Shown one piece after another: positions 43,678 through 52,644 of a stretch of DNA of 64,000 nucleotides; the first letter of the stretch is position 1, and every line of letters starts with the position of its first letter. The notes beneath the pieces were generated by a model. That model made no database searches. It was not told where the DNA came from and worked only from the letters and a program-made list of their open reading frames with translations. The DNA lies in the NCBI GenBank assembly GCA_900317365.1, contig ONGM01000174.1, positions 18,883 to 82,882 on the forward strand, in the 5' to 3' direction. The position numbers and the translations under genes were made by a program. The DNA comes from an uncultured Planctomycetota bacterium (lineage in GTDB: Bacteria > Planctomycetota > Planctomycetia > Pirellulales > Thermoguttaceae).

Positions 43678-45855
43678 ATGGAACTTCAAACAAAGACTTG
43701 GGAAGGCAGTTACCGACTTCTCTACGGCGCGAATTTATATGAAAACGGCGTGGAATTTTCCTTTGCAAGCCGGTCGGCGACGGGTGCGCGCGTTCTTCTT
43801 TACGATTCCGTCGAGGCCGAAGAGCCGCAACGAACGATCACGCTGGATCCGGATCGCGACCGCTTCGGAGACGTTTGGAGAGTTTTCGTTCCGAAACCTT
43901 TTGCCGACGAGGGGACTTTATATCACTTTCAAGTCGACGGGCCTTACGCGCCGGAGCGCGGGCTACGCTTCAACGGTAAAGCGCGTCTGATCGATCCGTA
44001 CGCTCGCGCGCTGACCGGAAATTTCCAAAGCAAAGTCGGCGGCGCATGTCGTCCTCCGAAGTGCGTGGTCGTCGCCGATTATTTCGATTGGGAAGGCGAT
44101 CGTCCGATTGATCGCGCGTTCGGGGACGAGACGATTTACGAGCTTCACACGCGCGGATTTACCGTTTCGCCTACGAGCGGCGTTTCGAAGCCGGGAACGT
44201 ATTTGGGGCTTGTCGAGAAGATACCGTATCTTAAATCGCTTGGCATTACCGCCGTTGAACTTATGCCGATTCATGAGTTCGCAATGAACGAGCCGACCGG
44301 CGAACCGTCGAGACGCAAGAACTATTGGGGCTACGATCCGATCGCTTTTTTTGCGCCGCATCGCGGGTACGCGTGGGACAAGACGCCGGGCGCGCAGGTT
44401 CGAGAGTTTAAGGAGACGGTGAAAGCGTTTCATCGCGCCGGACTCGAAGTCTATTTAGACGTCGTGTTCAACCACACGGCGGAAGGCGGAGAACAGGGAG
44501 AAATCTTTACCTTCAAAGGACTTCAAAACGACGCGTACTATATGCTCGACAAAGGGGGCGAATTCTTGAATTACACCGGTTGCGGAAATACGGTGAACGG
44601 CAACCATCCTTGGACTCGTCAACTTATTTACGATTGTTTGCGCTATTGGGTATGCAATTTCCATATCGACGGTTTTCGTTTTGACTTGGCGTCCGTTTTG
44701 AGTCGCGATCGTAAAGGCGCGCTCGTAATCAATCCACCGACGATCGAGACGATCGCCGAGGATCCCGTTTTGGCCGGATCTAAGATCATCGCGGAAGCGT
44801 GGGACGCGGCCGGCGCGTATCAGGTGGGGAGCTTTGGCGGCGCTCGTTGGGCGGAGTGGAACGGAAGGTTTCGCGACGACGTTCGATGTTTTTTAAAAGG
44901 CGATTCCAAGATACGCGGGTCGTTTGCCACGCGAATCGGCGGGTCGAGCGATCTTTACAAAGGTCGCGGTCGCAATCCGACGTGCAGCGTGAATTTCGTT
45001 ACGGCGCACGACGGATTCACGCTCAACGACTTGACGTCCTACAATGAAAAGCACAACTTCGCCAACGGCGAGGAGAATCGCGACGGTTCGAATTGCAATT
45101 TCAGTTACAACTTCGGTTGGGAAGGGGAGACGACGGATCCGCGAATCGAGGAATTGCGAGAGCGTCAAATACGCAATTTCTTCTGCGCCGAGTTCCTGAG
45201 TCAAGGCGTTCCGATGATCGTCGCCGGGGACGAGGTTCGACGCACCCAGAAGGGGAACAATAACGCGTACTGCCAAGATTCTGAAATATCTTGGTTCGAT
45301 TGGGATAGGGCGGAACGTTACGCGGGTCTTCGCCGTTTCGTTTCCGAATTGATTCGTTTTCGCCGTCGGGAAGCGTCGTTGCGCCGCCGCGACTTCTTTA
45401 CAGGCGCGCCGCGCGAACCGAACGGGATTCCGGACGTCAGTTGGTTTGAGCCGAACGGACGCGTCGTCGAGGATTGGAACGGCGGATCCAAGGCGCTCGT
45501 TTTCCTCATTAGCGCGATTAACCCTCGAAAAGAGCCCGGGTTCGAGAAGGAATTTGCGCACGCCGCCTCGCGACTTTCCGGCGCCTTGCCCTTCTTCAAC
45601 GCAACGGACGAACTTGCGCCGGAATCGAAGCGACATATTCTCGCCGTCTTCAATCCGACGCACTTACCGATCGCTTTGCGTTTCCCGTCGCGCGCGCGGG
45701 TAACGAGTCGGGAATGGCGACTTTTCGTCGACACGGCGGCGCGATCTCCGAACGACATTTATCCGAACTGCGACGGTCCGCTTGCGGATCTCGAGGGCGA
45801 GACGGAAATTCTCGAACGTTCAGCGCGAGTGTACGTTGCGTTAAACGAAGCGTAA
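43678..45855 (+). CDS. glgX: Glycogen debranching enzyme GlgX (isoamylase type)
   Basis: A GH13 enzyme that hydrolyses alpha-1,6 branches of glycogen limit dextrin; 725 residues. An N-terminal carbohydrate-binding module 48-like domain (about 5-110) precedes the barrel. The catalytic residues are D336 in GFRFDLASVL, E373 in IIAEAWDAAG and D445 in TAHDGFTLNDL. YLDVVFNHTAEGG and the isoamylase marker YNEKHNFANGEENRDG are present. AAAGGAACG precedes the ATG. No other glycogen gene is near. The following 135-base gap holds the promoter at 45872. Confidence 0.94.
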   Translation: MELQTKTWEGSYRLLYGANLYENGVEFSFASRSATGARVLLYDSVEAEEPQRTITLDPDRDRFGDVWRVFVPKPFADEGTLYHFQVDGPYAPERGLRFNGKARLIDPYARALTGNFQSKVGGACRPPKCVVVADYFDWEGDRPIDRAFGDETIYELHTRGFTVSPTSGVSKPGTYLGLVEKIPYLKSLGITAVELMPIHEFAMNEPTGEPSRRKNYWGYDPIAFFAPHRGYAWDKTPGAQVREFKETVKAFHRAGLEVYLDVVFNHTAEGGEQGEIFTFKGLQNDAYYMLDKGGEFLNYTGCGNTVNGNHPWTRQLIYDCLRYWVCNFHIDGFRFDLASVLSRDRKGALVINPPTIETIAEDPVLAGSKIIAEAWDAAGAYQVGSFGGARWAEWNGRFRDDVRCFLKGDSKIRGSFATRIGGSSDLYKGRGRNPTCSVNFVTAHDGFTLNDLTSYNEKHNFANGEENRDGSNCNFSYNFGWEGETTDPRIEELRERQIRNFFCAEFLSQGVPMIVAGDEVRRTQKGNNNAYCQDSEISWFDWDRAERYAGLRRFVSELIRFRRREASLRRRDFFTGAPREPNGIPDVSWFEPNGRVVEDWNGGSKALVFLISAINPRKEPGFEKEFAHAASRLSGALPFFNATDELAPESKRHILAVFNPTHLPIALRFPSRARVTSREWRLFVDTAARSPNDIYPNCDGPLADLEGETEILERSARVYVALNEA

Positions 45856-45871
45856 CGGACGCCTGGCGTTA

Positions 45872-45900
45872 TTGTCGTCGCGCGCTAAAATAGATAAAAT
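45872..45900 (+). promoter_or_regulatory. Candidate promoter of the glycosyltransferase fusion gene
   Basis: TTGTCG (45872-45877) and TAAAAT (45895-45900) are 17 bases apart, about 90 bases before the ATG at 45991. A second TAAAAT sits at 45886. Confidence 0.4.
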
Positions 45901-45990
45901 GTTCAATGCGTATCAACGAGTCAAATTGTGGCGGCGCGTTCGTCGCGTCGTCAACTCAAGTTCGCACTCACCGTCAATTAGGACGCCGTC

Positions 45991-47430
45991 ATGACAACGT
46001 CTATCGAATCAAACGCATCGGCTCCAATGAAGCGCCGCGATTTGTTGCTTTCGATTCTTATTCCGGTTTACAATGAGCAAGCGTACCTTGTTCGGGTCGT
46101 CGAATCCGTAATCGCCGCGCCGTTGCCGGACGGTTTATTGCGAGAAATTATTCTTGTTGACGACGCGTCAACGGATCGCACGCCGCTCGTGATCGAAGAG
46201 ATAACGAAGAAATACTCCGACGTTATTCGCGCTTTTCGCCAGCCTAAGAACTGTGGAAAAGGCGCCGCGATTCGACGCGCGATTCAGGAAATGCGCGGCG
46301 ATTTTGCGATTATTCAAGACGCCGATCTCGAGTACGATCCGAACGAGTACCCGCTGATCTTAGCGCCGTTGCTCGACGGACGCGCCGACGTGGTTTACGG
46401 ATCGCGATTTGCGTCGCGCGAAACGCGAAAAGTCTTGCTCTACCACCATAAACTTGGGAACCTGTTTCTAACGCATCTATCGAATTTTACGACGGGGCTC
46501 GATCTCACGGATATGGAAACGTGCTATAAGGCTTTTCGCGGCGACGCGCTCAAATCGATTCCTTTGCGTTCGAATCGGTTTGGAATAGAACCTGAGATCA
46601 CCGCTAAAATAGCCAAACGCGGCTGGACTGTTTACGAAGTGCCAATTAGCTACAACGGTCGACGTTATTCCGAAGGGAAAAAGATCGGTTGGAAAGACGG
46701 CGTAAGCGCGATTTGCATAATTCTGAAGTACTGGTTTCTCGACGACAGTTTTTTCGACGAGGATTCCGACGCGAGTTCGCGCCAACGTTTCGAGTCTTCA
46801 CGCAACTACGGCAAAACGCTCGTCAAACTTGCGACGCCGAGTCTCGGCTCGTCCGTTTTAGAAATAGGCGCGGGATTCGGATCTTTCTCTCGATACATAC
46901 CGCAAAAAGAGCGTTTAACGCTTGCGGAATCGGACGCGCGTCAGCTCGAGTTTCTTCGCGCGTCGTACGACGGGAACGCGGTGGTGGACGTTGCGCGCGT
47001 CGATTTGTCGGATCCTGAGTTTTCATGGGACGCGACGTTTTTAGGCGCGTTCGATTCCGTCGCGTGCTTTGATCGTCTTCATGAGCTTCCTCTTACCGAC
47101 GCATGCGCGCTTCAACGCGCGCGAGAGGTTCTCAAGCCGAACGGTCGTCTTGTCTTTGCCGTAAAAGCGCGAAAGAAGAGCGCGAAACGGGACGCGAGCG
47201 AAAACGCGTTTACGAAAGACGAGATCGTTTCCGCGCTGTCAAACGCCGGATTTAAAGCGGTGAAGGTTCAATCGTTTGCCGCTGCGGAGCGTCTCTTTCG
47301 CAGGTCAAATAGCAAAACGGCGCCGTCGCAACTGCGACTCAAACTTTTTGACATGGTTGTTGGACGCGCTCAATGGTTAAATAAGGTTCTACCGGTCGCG
47401 CACTATTTTGTCGTCGCCGAAAAGGAGTAA
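45991..47430 (+). CDS. Fusion of GT2 glycosyltransferase (DPM1-like) and class I methyltransferase
   Basis: A 479-residue fusion. Residues about 12-240 are a GT-A family 2 glycosyltransferase of the polyprenyl-phosphate mannosyl/glucosyl type: LSILIPVYNEQAYL, IILVDDASTDRT, NCGKGAAIRRAIQ, IIQDADLEYDPNEYP (DxD). Residues about 270-475 are a SAM-dependent methyltransferase: VLEIGAGFGSFSRYIPQ (motif I, about 289), then RVDLSDPEF, and DSVACFDRLHELPLTDA with LKPNGRLVFAVKAR. There are no C-terminal TM helices, so it is cytoplasmic or peripheral. The fused methyltransferase might cap the lipid-linked sugar; this is inference. Confidence 0.88.
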   Translation: MTTSIESNASAPMKRRDLLLSILIPVYNEQAYLVRVVESVIAAPLPDGLLREIILVDDASTDRTPLVIEEITKKYSDVIRAFRQPKNCGKGAAIRRAIQEMRGDFAIIQDADLEYDPNEYPLILAPLLDGRADVVYGSRFASRETRKVLLYHHKLGNLFLTHLSNFTTGLDLTDMETCYKAFRGDALKSIPLRSNRFGIEPEITAKIAKRGWTVYEVPISYNGRRYSEGKKIGWKDGVSAICIILKYWFLDDSFFDEDSDASSRQRFESSRNYGKTLVKLATPSLGSSVLEIGAGFGSFSRYIPQKERLTLAESDARQLEFLRASYDGNAVVDVARVDLSDPEFSWDATFLGAFDSVACFDRLHELPLTDACALQRAREVLKPNGRLVFAVKARKKSAKRDASENAFTKDEIVSALSNAGFKAVKVQSFAAAERLFRRSNSKTAPSQLRLKLFDMVVGRAQWLNKVLPVAHYFVVAEKE

Positions 47431-47691
47431 CCGAAACGTAAGCCGTCGTTGCGAGAACACGAACGGGCTCGGAAAATACGCCGTTCAAGAAATAACGTTG
47501 CGCGCAAAGGCTTTGTCTTGGACTTTTGTAGATGAAAAGAAACCCGTCGCACGCCCCGGCTTGTATTGACGTTTAAGAGAGAGGATTCGCTGGAAAGGCG
47601 AATTTCTCGTCAATATCGCATGGGGCGGCGCGCTAAATAATCGCTAGACAATCAACGCCGAGTCCGTCTTTCAAGTTGGATTTCTCAAGCG

Positions 47692-48057
47692 TTACGACAT
47701 AAAGTAGTAGCGGCAATGAGGACAAATCTTAAATCCGGCGTCGATTTCCCAATCGCATTGCGGACAGATTTTCTTCGTCGGGAGCTTCTTCTTTTCAACG
47801 AGACCGATTCCGTTGAGAACGTCGGAAGGATCTAAATCCTTCGCTTCTTCTTGGGGATCGTTTTCGTCGTTGAGGCGCTCGCGCAATTCTTGACCGACGC
47901 CTAAGATTCGTAGAATGGAGGATTCCGACGTTTTCTTTTCTTCGAGGGGCGGAATCACGACTTCCGCGCCGCATGCCGGACAGTGACCGATTTTGCCAGC
48001 CTTTTTTTCCTGCGCCTTGAGTTTGTGTCCATTCGGACAGACGACTATTATGCTCAT
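47692..48057 (-). CDS. Double zinc-ribbon protein
   Basis: A 121-residue protein with CPNGHKLKAQ...GHCPACGAEV at the N-terminus and CPQCDWEID...ICPHCRYYF at the C-terminus. Each holds pairs of Cys or Cys/His suited to one zinc ion. An acidic linker separates them. AGGAG lies 7 bases before the ATG. Such small double-ribbon proteins are common in planctomycetes; the role is unknown and may be nucleic-acid or protein binding. It is divergent from the operon beginning at 48472. Confidence 0.8.
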   Translation of the reverse strand: MSIIVVCPNGHKLKAQEKKAGKIGHCPACGAEVVIPPLEEKKTSESSILRILGVGQELRERLNDENDPQEEAKDLDPSDVLNGIGLVEKKKLPTKKICPQCDWEIDAGFKICPHCRYYFMS

Positions 48058-48471
48058 AGCGTTCTCCTCTCCCGGTTCTCTCGGTTTTACCCGATGACGT
48101 CAACTTGCTGAAACGCGTCGCGGAACTTTGACGTAACTCGCGACGACACACCCATATTAGGAACCACGCAACGGTGAATCGTCAACCGTACGAGCGTGTT
48201 TTTTCCGTTTGCGCAATCACTACGCTAAATACAACACAAAATTAAGACGTCAAAAAAAGCGCTAAAATCAACGCGCCTTCTTTGACTATCTGTTGACGCG
48301 ATAGAATTATTATACCAATCTGAACTGGCAAAACAACTTTTCGAGAGAATTATCCTCGAGTTTTTAATTTTTGCGCCGATTTATTGAACGAGATATGGTA
48401 GCGTTTGTTTTGACGATTGTAGCGACGGTAGCGTTTAAAGAGGCTCGAAACACTTTTTCCTACCCTAATTT
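48058..48471. other. AT-rich intergenic region
   Basis: Between the zinc-ribbon gene and the promoter at 48472, this stretch is AT-rich and contains no convincing reading frame with a ribosome site. A minus-strand TTGACG (48248-48253) is seen but no good -10 at the right distance. Nothing else was recognised. Confidence 0.4.
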
Positions 48472-48499
48472 TTGACGTCGACGTCGGATCGTTTATAAT
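48472..48499 (+). promoter_or_regulatory. Strong sigma-70-type promoter of the HAD-PfkB-ParA operon
   Basis: TTGACG (48472-48477) and a perfect TATAAT (48494-48499) are separated by 16 bases. They lie 109 bases before the first ATG. It is one of the closest matches to consensus in the window. Confidence 0.7.
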
Positions 48500-48607
48500 A
48501 CGCATAGTTGTCGGCGCGTTGCGTTAGGCGCGTTTGCGTCTTTGAGGACGTCGCCTTCGCACGACGTTGACGTCGGTTTTGCAACTCCTACCGTTAGCGA
48601 ACTTACC

Positions 48608-49435
48608 ATGTTTTCCATAGAAATCGTTCGATCGCCGGAACGGGCGCGCCCGATTCGCGCGGCGCTTTTTGATTTTGACGGGACGCTAAGCCTTGTAAGA
48701 GAAGGCTGGCAGAACGTTATGATACCGTATTTTTGCGAGGTTATCGCCGCCGCGCCTGGCGCTAAGGACGAATCGAGCGAACACATCGAGACGATTACGC
48801 GCGAATTTGTCGATAAGATTACCGGGAAGCAGACGATTTACCAGTGCATACGACTCGCCGAGGAGGTGCAGGCGCGAGGCGGCGCGCCCTTGGATCCGCT
48901 CGATTACAAGAACGAGTATCTCAGACGCTTGCAACGTCGCATTCAGAGTCGTATCGACGAGTTGGAGCAAGGCGCCGATCCCGACCGTTTTGTCGTGCCA
49001 GGAGGGCGACGCTTCCTTTCGCTTTTGCGCGACGCGGGAATAAAGCTCTATCTTGCGAGCGGAACGGACGAGCGATTTGTCAAGCAAGAGGCGTCTCTTT
49101 TACAACTTACGGATTATTTTGACGGCGGCGTTTACGGCGCGCAAGACGATTACAAGACGTTTTCCAAAGCGCTCGTTATTTCGCGATTGATCGAATCCAA
49201 TTCCCTGGTTGGAGCCGAATTAGTCGGATTTGGCGACGGTTATGTGGAAATAGAGAACGTCAAGGCGGTTGGCGGTTACGCAGTCGGCGTAGCGACGAAC
49301 GAGGCGAATCCCGGCGGAGGGATCGACGATTGGAAGCGCCGCCGTTTGCTCGACGCGGGCGCCGACGCCATTGCGCCCGATTTCAGCGAAAGCGACAGGC
49401 TATTCGCCTTCGTCGTAAACGGTCAGACGAACTGA
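48608..49435 (+). CDS. HAD superfamily hydrolase (probable phosphatase)
   Basis: A 275-residue protein of the haloacid dehalogenase superfamily, usually phosphatases that act through an aspartyl-phosphate. Motif I is LFDFDGTLS, motif II LYLASGTDE, and motif IV GFGDGYVEIENVKAVGG (GDG and E). A helical cap domain lies between motifs I and II. The ATG at 48608 starts the conserved part. It is followed after 66 bases by a PfkB kinase gene, so a paired kinase/phosphatase on a sugar phosphate is a reasonable inference. The substrate is not evident. Confidence 0.85.
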   Translation: MFSIEIVRSPERARPIRAALFDFDGTLSLVREGWQNVMIPYFCEVIAAAPGAKDESSEHIETITREFVDKITGKQTIYQCIRLAEEVQARGGAPLDPLDYKNEYLRRLQRRIQSRIDELEQGADPDRFVVPGGRRFLSLLRDAGIKLYLASGTDERFVKQEASLLQLTDYFDGGVYGAQDDYKTFSKALVISRLIESNSLVGAELVGFGDGYVEIENVKAVGGYAVGVATNEANPGGGIDDWKRRRLLDAGADAIAPDFSESDRLFAFVVNGQTN

Positions 49436-49501
49436 CGACGTTCGGTTGTTCGTTTCGACGTCCGTAGATTCGATAGGTTTCGTAGACGATAGACGGTAGG
49501 C

Positions 49502-50683
49502 ATGGATCGATTAGGAACGATTAGGCGTCGCGACGCGGAGATTGATTTTAGCGACCTTGCTCGCCGATTCTCTGCGGCGACGCAATTCAACGCGGGAATC
49601 AAATCGCCGCGAATCGCGGTTATAGGCGACTTTTGTCTCGACAAATATCTCTATTTGTTTCCGAGTCTGAACGAGGTTTCCGTAGAGACGGGGCTAGTCG
49701 CGCGTCAGGTTCGCGCGACGCGGCTGTACGCAGGGGTCGGCGGAACGATTGCGAATAATCTTCGCGCGCTCGGCGCCGAGACGTTCTGCTTCGGCGTCGT
49801 CGGGGAAGACGGGGAAGGGTTCGATCTGGTCAACGCGTTGCGCAAAATAGGCGCCGACGTCGAAGGCGTCGTCGCGTCGAACGAAGTGTTGACCCCGACG
49901 TACATGAAACCGATGAGTCCCGCCGAATCGCCGACCGGCGTTCCAATTGATTCTCCTGCCCCTGAGCGCGGGGAATGGATTGAGAGCGAACGAATTGATA
50001 TTCGCGGAACGCGCCCGGCGCCGGCAAAGGCGGTTGAAGAAGTCGAGCGTCGCTTTCTTGAGCGAGTCGATTCTTTCGACGCCGCGATCGTTTCGGACCA
50101 GTTTCAACCCGGTTCGGAGACGCTCTTTTCAGCGTCGTTTCGTCAATTTATTTGCGACTGCGCCGAAGCGCGTCCCGACAAGTTTTTTCTTTGCGATTCG
50201 CGATTTTTCGTCGATTCATACCGCAACGTCATGGTCAAATGCAACGCGAACGAGCTTCTCGACGCGCGCGACGTTGCGACGAGCGGAGAACGCCGACGAG
50301 AAACGAATTTGGAGCGGGACGCGGAGGGCGATTTGCCAGGACTCGCTTCAATCGCGGCAGATTTTGCGGAGCGGAACGGTCGCCCTATTTTGGTAACGCG
50401 CGGCGCGCACGGTTCGCTATGCGTAGGTTACGACGAGCCGACGCGGACGTATGAAGCGGTCGTCGTCCCGGCGAATCCGGTATCGCCTCCAATCGACGTA
50501 TGCGGGGCCGGAGACGCGACGAACGCCGGACTTGCGTTTGCGCGTTCCCTTGGGTTTTCTATTGTGGAGTCCTCTTATTTAGCGGGAGTCGCGTCGTCGA
50601 TTACGATTCGTCAGATCGGTACGACAGGCGTCGCGACGACGCGTGAAATTCTTGACGTCCTACTGCGTAACGCGGCGCGTTAA
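49502..50683 (+). CDS. PfkB/ribokinase family sugar kinase
   Basis: A 393-residue kinase of the ribokinase fold, with the RfaE/HldE-like beginning RIAVIGDFCLDKYLY and GVGGTIANNLRALGAETFCFGVVGEDGEG. The C-terminal ATP/anion-hole motif is VCGAGDATNAGLAF, with catalytic Asp in GAGD. Between them is an unusual insert of about 30 residues rich in Pro/Ser/Glu (PAESPTGVPIDSPAPERGEW). The 34-residue N-terminal leader is also longer than usual. An exact sugar cannot be assigned. It is the second gene of the operon, 38 bases before the ParA-like gene. Confidence 0.88.
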   Translation: MDRLGTIRRRDAEIDFSDLARRFSAATQFNAGIKSPRIAVIGDFCLDKYLYLFPSLNEVSVETGLVARQVRATRLYAGVGGTIANNLRALGAETFCFGVVGEDGEGFDLVNALRKIGADVEGVVASNEVLTPTYMKPMSPAESPTGVPIDSPAPERGEWIESERIDIRGTRPAPAKAVEEVERRFLERVDSFDAAIVSDQFQPGSETLFSASFRQFICDCAEARPDKFFLCDSRFFVDSYRNVMVKCNANELLDARDVATSGERRRETNLERDAEGDLPGLASIAADFAERNGRPILVTRGAHGSLCVGYDEPTRTYEAVVVPANPVSPPIDVCGAGDATNAGLAFARSLGFSIVESSYLAGVASSITIRQIGTTGVATTREILDVLLRNAAR

Positions 50684-50721
50684 ATAGCGTTGCGCCTGCG
50701 CATTCACATGAAAGGCACGAT

Positions 50722-51936
50722 ATGCAAGACGAAACGTCGTCTCCTTTGAACGCCGCCGACTCGCTTTCCGCGCAAGTCGCTCAATTGCTTCAAGAGAATC
50801 GGCAGATCCTCTCTGAACTTCAGACCGTCAAAGAAGACTTGGTCGGGATTCGCTCGTTTTTAGCTAAGAAATTGGCGCCGGTCGATAAAGCGATTCAAGA
50901 TCGGATCGAAAGTATGTTTCAAGTTCAAGAGCGGGACAATCTGACTCTTTGGACAACGGCGAGCACGCTAAAAAATATACCTTCGTTTATTCCGCGAGAG
51001 GAGCGACCGGTAGGCGAGAACGGCGTGTCGACGCGTTTTATTTCTTTCATTAACTTTAAAGGCGGGGTTGGCAAAACGACGCTTTCCGCGAATCTAACGG
51101 CGGCGTTTGCTTCCGGAAAGTACAATCTTCCCGGATTGGCGTGGGGAAATCCTCTTCGAGTGCTCGTCGTCGACACAGACTTTCAAGGCACGCTTACGGA
51201 CCGTTGCGTCGAACCGTTTGAGCGTATGAATCTCGATAAGAGACGTCTGACTTCGGCGCGGCTTTTGACGCTTCCCAAGTATTCGAACGTAACGCTTAAG
51301 GAATTGCGAGCGCCTTTTATCCGTTGTCCCAACGCGTGGCTCATAGCAGCTTCCGACGAGTTGGATCGCGCCGATATGAAAGAGCAGACGCGCCTAGCGC
51401 TCAAAACCGCCGACACCAGGTTTTTCTATCGGTTTTGGTTCCACAACGAGGACTTTCTTAAAGACTACGATTTGGTGATTTTCGACTGTCCGCCGAGATT
51501 GACGACTTCGTCCGTTTGCGCGTTGGCCGTCAGCGATTACGCGTTCATTCCCACCGCGCCGGAATCCTTTGACGTCCACGCCGTGAACCGAACGGTCAGT
51601 TTTATTATTCAGCTCTGTTGGAGACTGAATCTTCCGCTCCAAATAGGCGGCGTCATCATCAATCGGACCGCAGCGTCGACGCGACTCCAGCCCGCCGAGC
51701 AAGAGTTTGTTTCCAAACTTCAAGTTTTCCTCAACGACTTGTTGGGCAAGGATTCCGAGGACTCAAAATCATATGTGAAAAAGTACGGCGCGCCGACTAT
51801 CTTAAAGTCCTTTCTGCCGAAAAAAGTCGGTAAGAAAAGCATTAACGGCGACGAGGGCGCGCCTTTGCCCGGCGCCGACGGCTCGAATGAGAGTTTGTCT
51901 GATATCGCAAGCGAGATTTATGAGAGGATATATTGA
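50722..51936 (+). CDS. ParA/MinD-like ATPase with N-terminal coiled coil
   Basis: A 404-residue ATPase of the ParA/MinD/Soj class. Residues about 10-60 form a coiled coil (AQLLQENRQILSELQTVKED). The deviant Walker A is FKGGVGKTTLSANL, including the signature lysine. VVDTDFQGTLTDR is the Walker A-prime region and LVIFDCPPRLT is the Walker B region. The C-terminal part (about 330-404) is hydrophilic and ends acidic. No ParB or parS was seen. The stop overlaps the next start by one base (TGATG), so the two proteins are probably made in balance. Confidence 0.88.
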   Translation: MQDETSSPLNAADSLSAQVAQLLQENRQILSELQTVKEDLVGIRSFLAKKLAPVDKAIQDRIESMFQVQERDNLTLWTTASTLKNIPSFIPREERPVGENGVSTRFISFINFKGGVGKTTLSANLTAAFASGKYNLPGLAWGNPLRVLVVDTDFQGTLTDRCVEPFERMNLDKRRLTSARLLTLPKYSNVTLKELRAPFIRCPNAWLIAASDELDRADMKEQTRLALKTADTRFFYRFWFHNEDFLKDYDLVIFDCPPRLTTSSVCALAVSDYAFIPTAPESFDVHAVNRTVSFIIQLCWRLNLPLQIGGVIINRTAASTRLQPAEQEFVSKLQVFLNDLLGKDSEDSKSYVKKYGAPTILKSFLPKKVGKKSINGDEGAPLPGADGSNESLSDIASEIYERIY

Positions 51937-52610
51937 TGAAATCGGAAAAACAGCCCGTAATAGAACGCCTTGAAGCCCTTGAGCCGCTCCTGGAAAGTTC
52001 CCTTTCGAAAGAGATGAAGTCTCTTATCGAGTTGCTCCGGAAGTTTAAGTCGGAGTCCGTCGCCGATTTGACCAAGGCGATCGAGCCGTTGCGCAAGGAG
52101 TTTTTCGCGTCTCCGCAAGCGCTCGCCACGCGAATCCAAGCGTATCAAGACTCCAAAGCGAAAGGCGAAATACCCGAAGAGACAGTCGACGATCTCGTCC
52201 GCGATTTTTCGACCGCCGCCGCAAAAACGATTAAGGATCTGAGCAAAAAGTTGGGCGTTCATTTCGTCGATAAGAAGTCGGCGCCACTCTTTCGCCGATG
52301 GCTTGAGACGGGAGAGACGCCGCCTTCGGAGGAAGAGCTTCTCGCCGGTTCCGTGCAGTCGTACGTCGACACGGCGCGCGCAATTTTGAACGAGTCGTCG
52401 GACGAACTGACCAAGGACGCGTTCGATCGAATTCTCGGCGTCGCAGACTCCGTATATAAGGATTGTAAGTTGGCGGGACTGAAGCTTTTCGTCGTTCAGT
52501 TGGGGTTCGACGTCCAGAAAAAGACCAAAGCGGAAATCTTGAAGTCCTTCAAACTGGGGTTGACGGATCTCGCCATGACGCGACACAAGAGAACGCAAAT
52601 TCTGGGTTGA
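51936..52610 (+). CDS. Helical partner protein of the ParA-like ATPase (unrecognised)
   Basis: A 224-residue, highly charged, almost entirely helical protein without TM segments. The ATG at 51936 overlaps the preceding stop by one base, with AGAGGA 8 bases before. Heptad-like stretches (VIERLEALEPLLESSLSKEMKSLIELLRKFK; SADLTKAI-like segments) suggest a coiled coil at the N-terminus. No motif of a known ParB, MinE or McdB was recognised. Its translational coupling suggests it is the ATPase's dedicated partner or cargo adaptor. Confidence 0.75.
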   Translation: MKSEKQPVIERLEALEPLLESSLSKEMKSLIELLRKFKSESVADLTKAIEPLRKEFFASPQALATRIQAYQDSKAKGEIPEETVDDLVRDFSTAAAKTIKDLSKKLGVHFVDKKSAPLFRRWLETGETPPSEEELLAGSVQSYVDTARAILNESSDELTKDAFDRILGVADSVYKDCKLAGLKLFVVQLGFDVQKKTKAEILKSFKLGLTDLAMTRHKRTQILG

Positions 52611-52644
52611 AATCCGCTAGCGCTTAAAGGATAGGTTATTAAAA

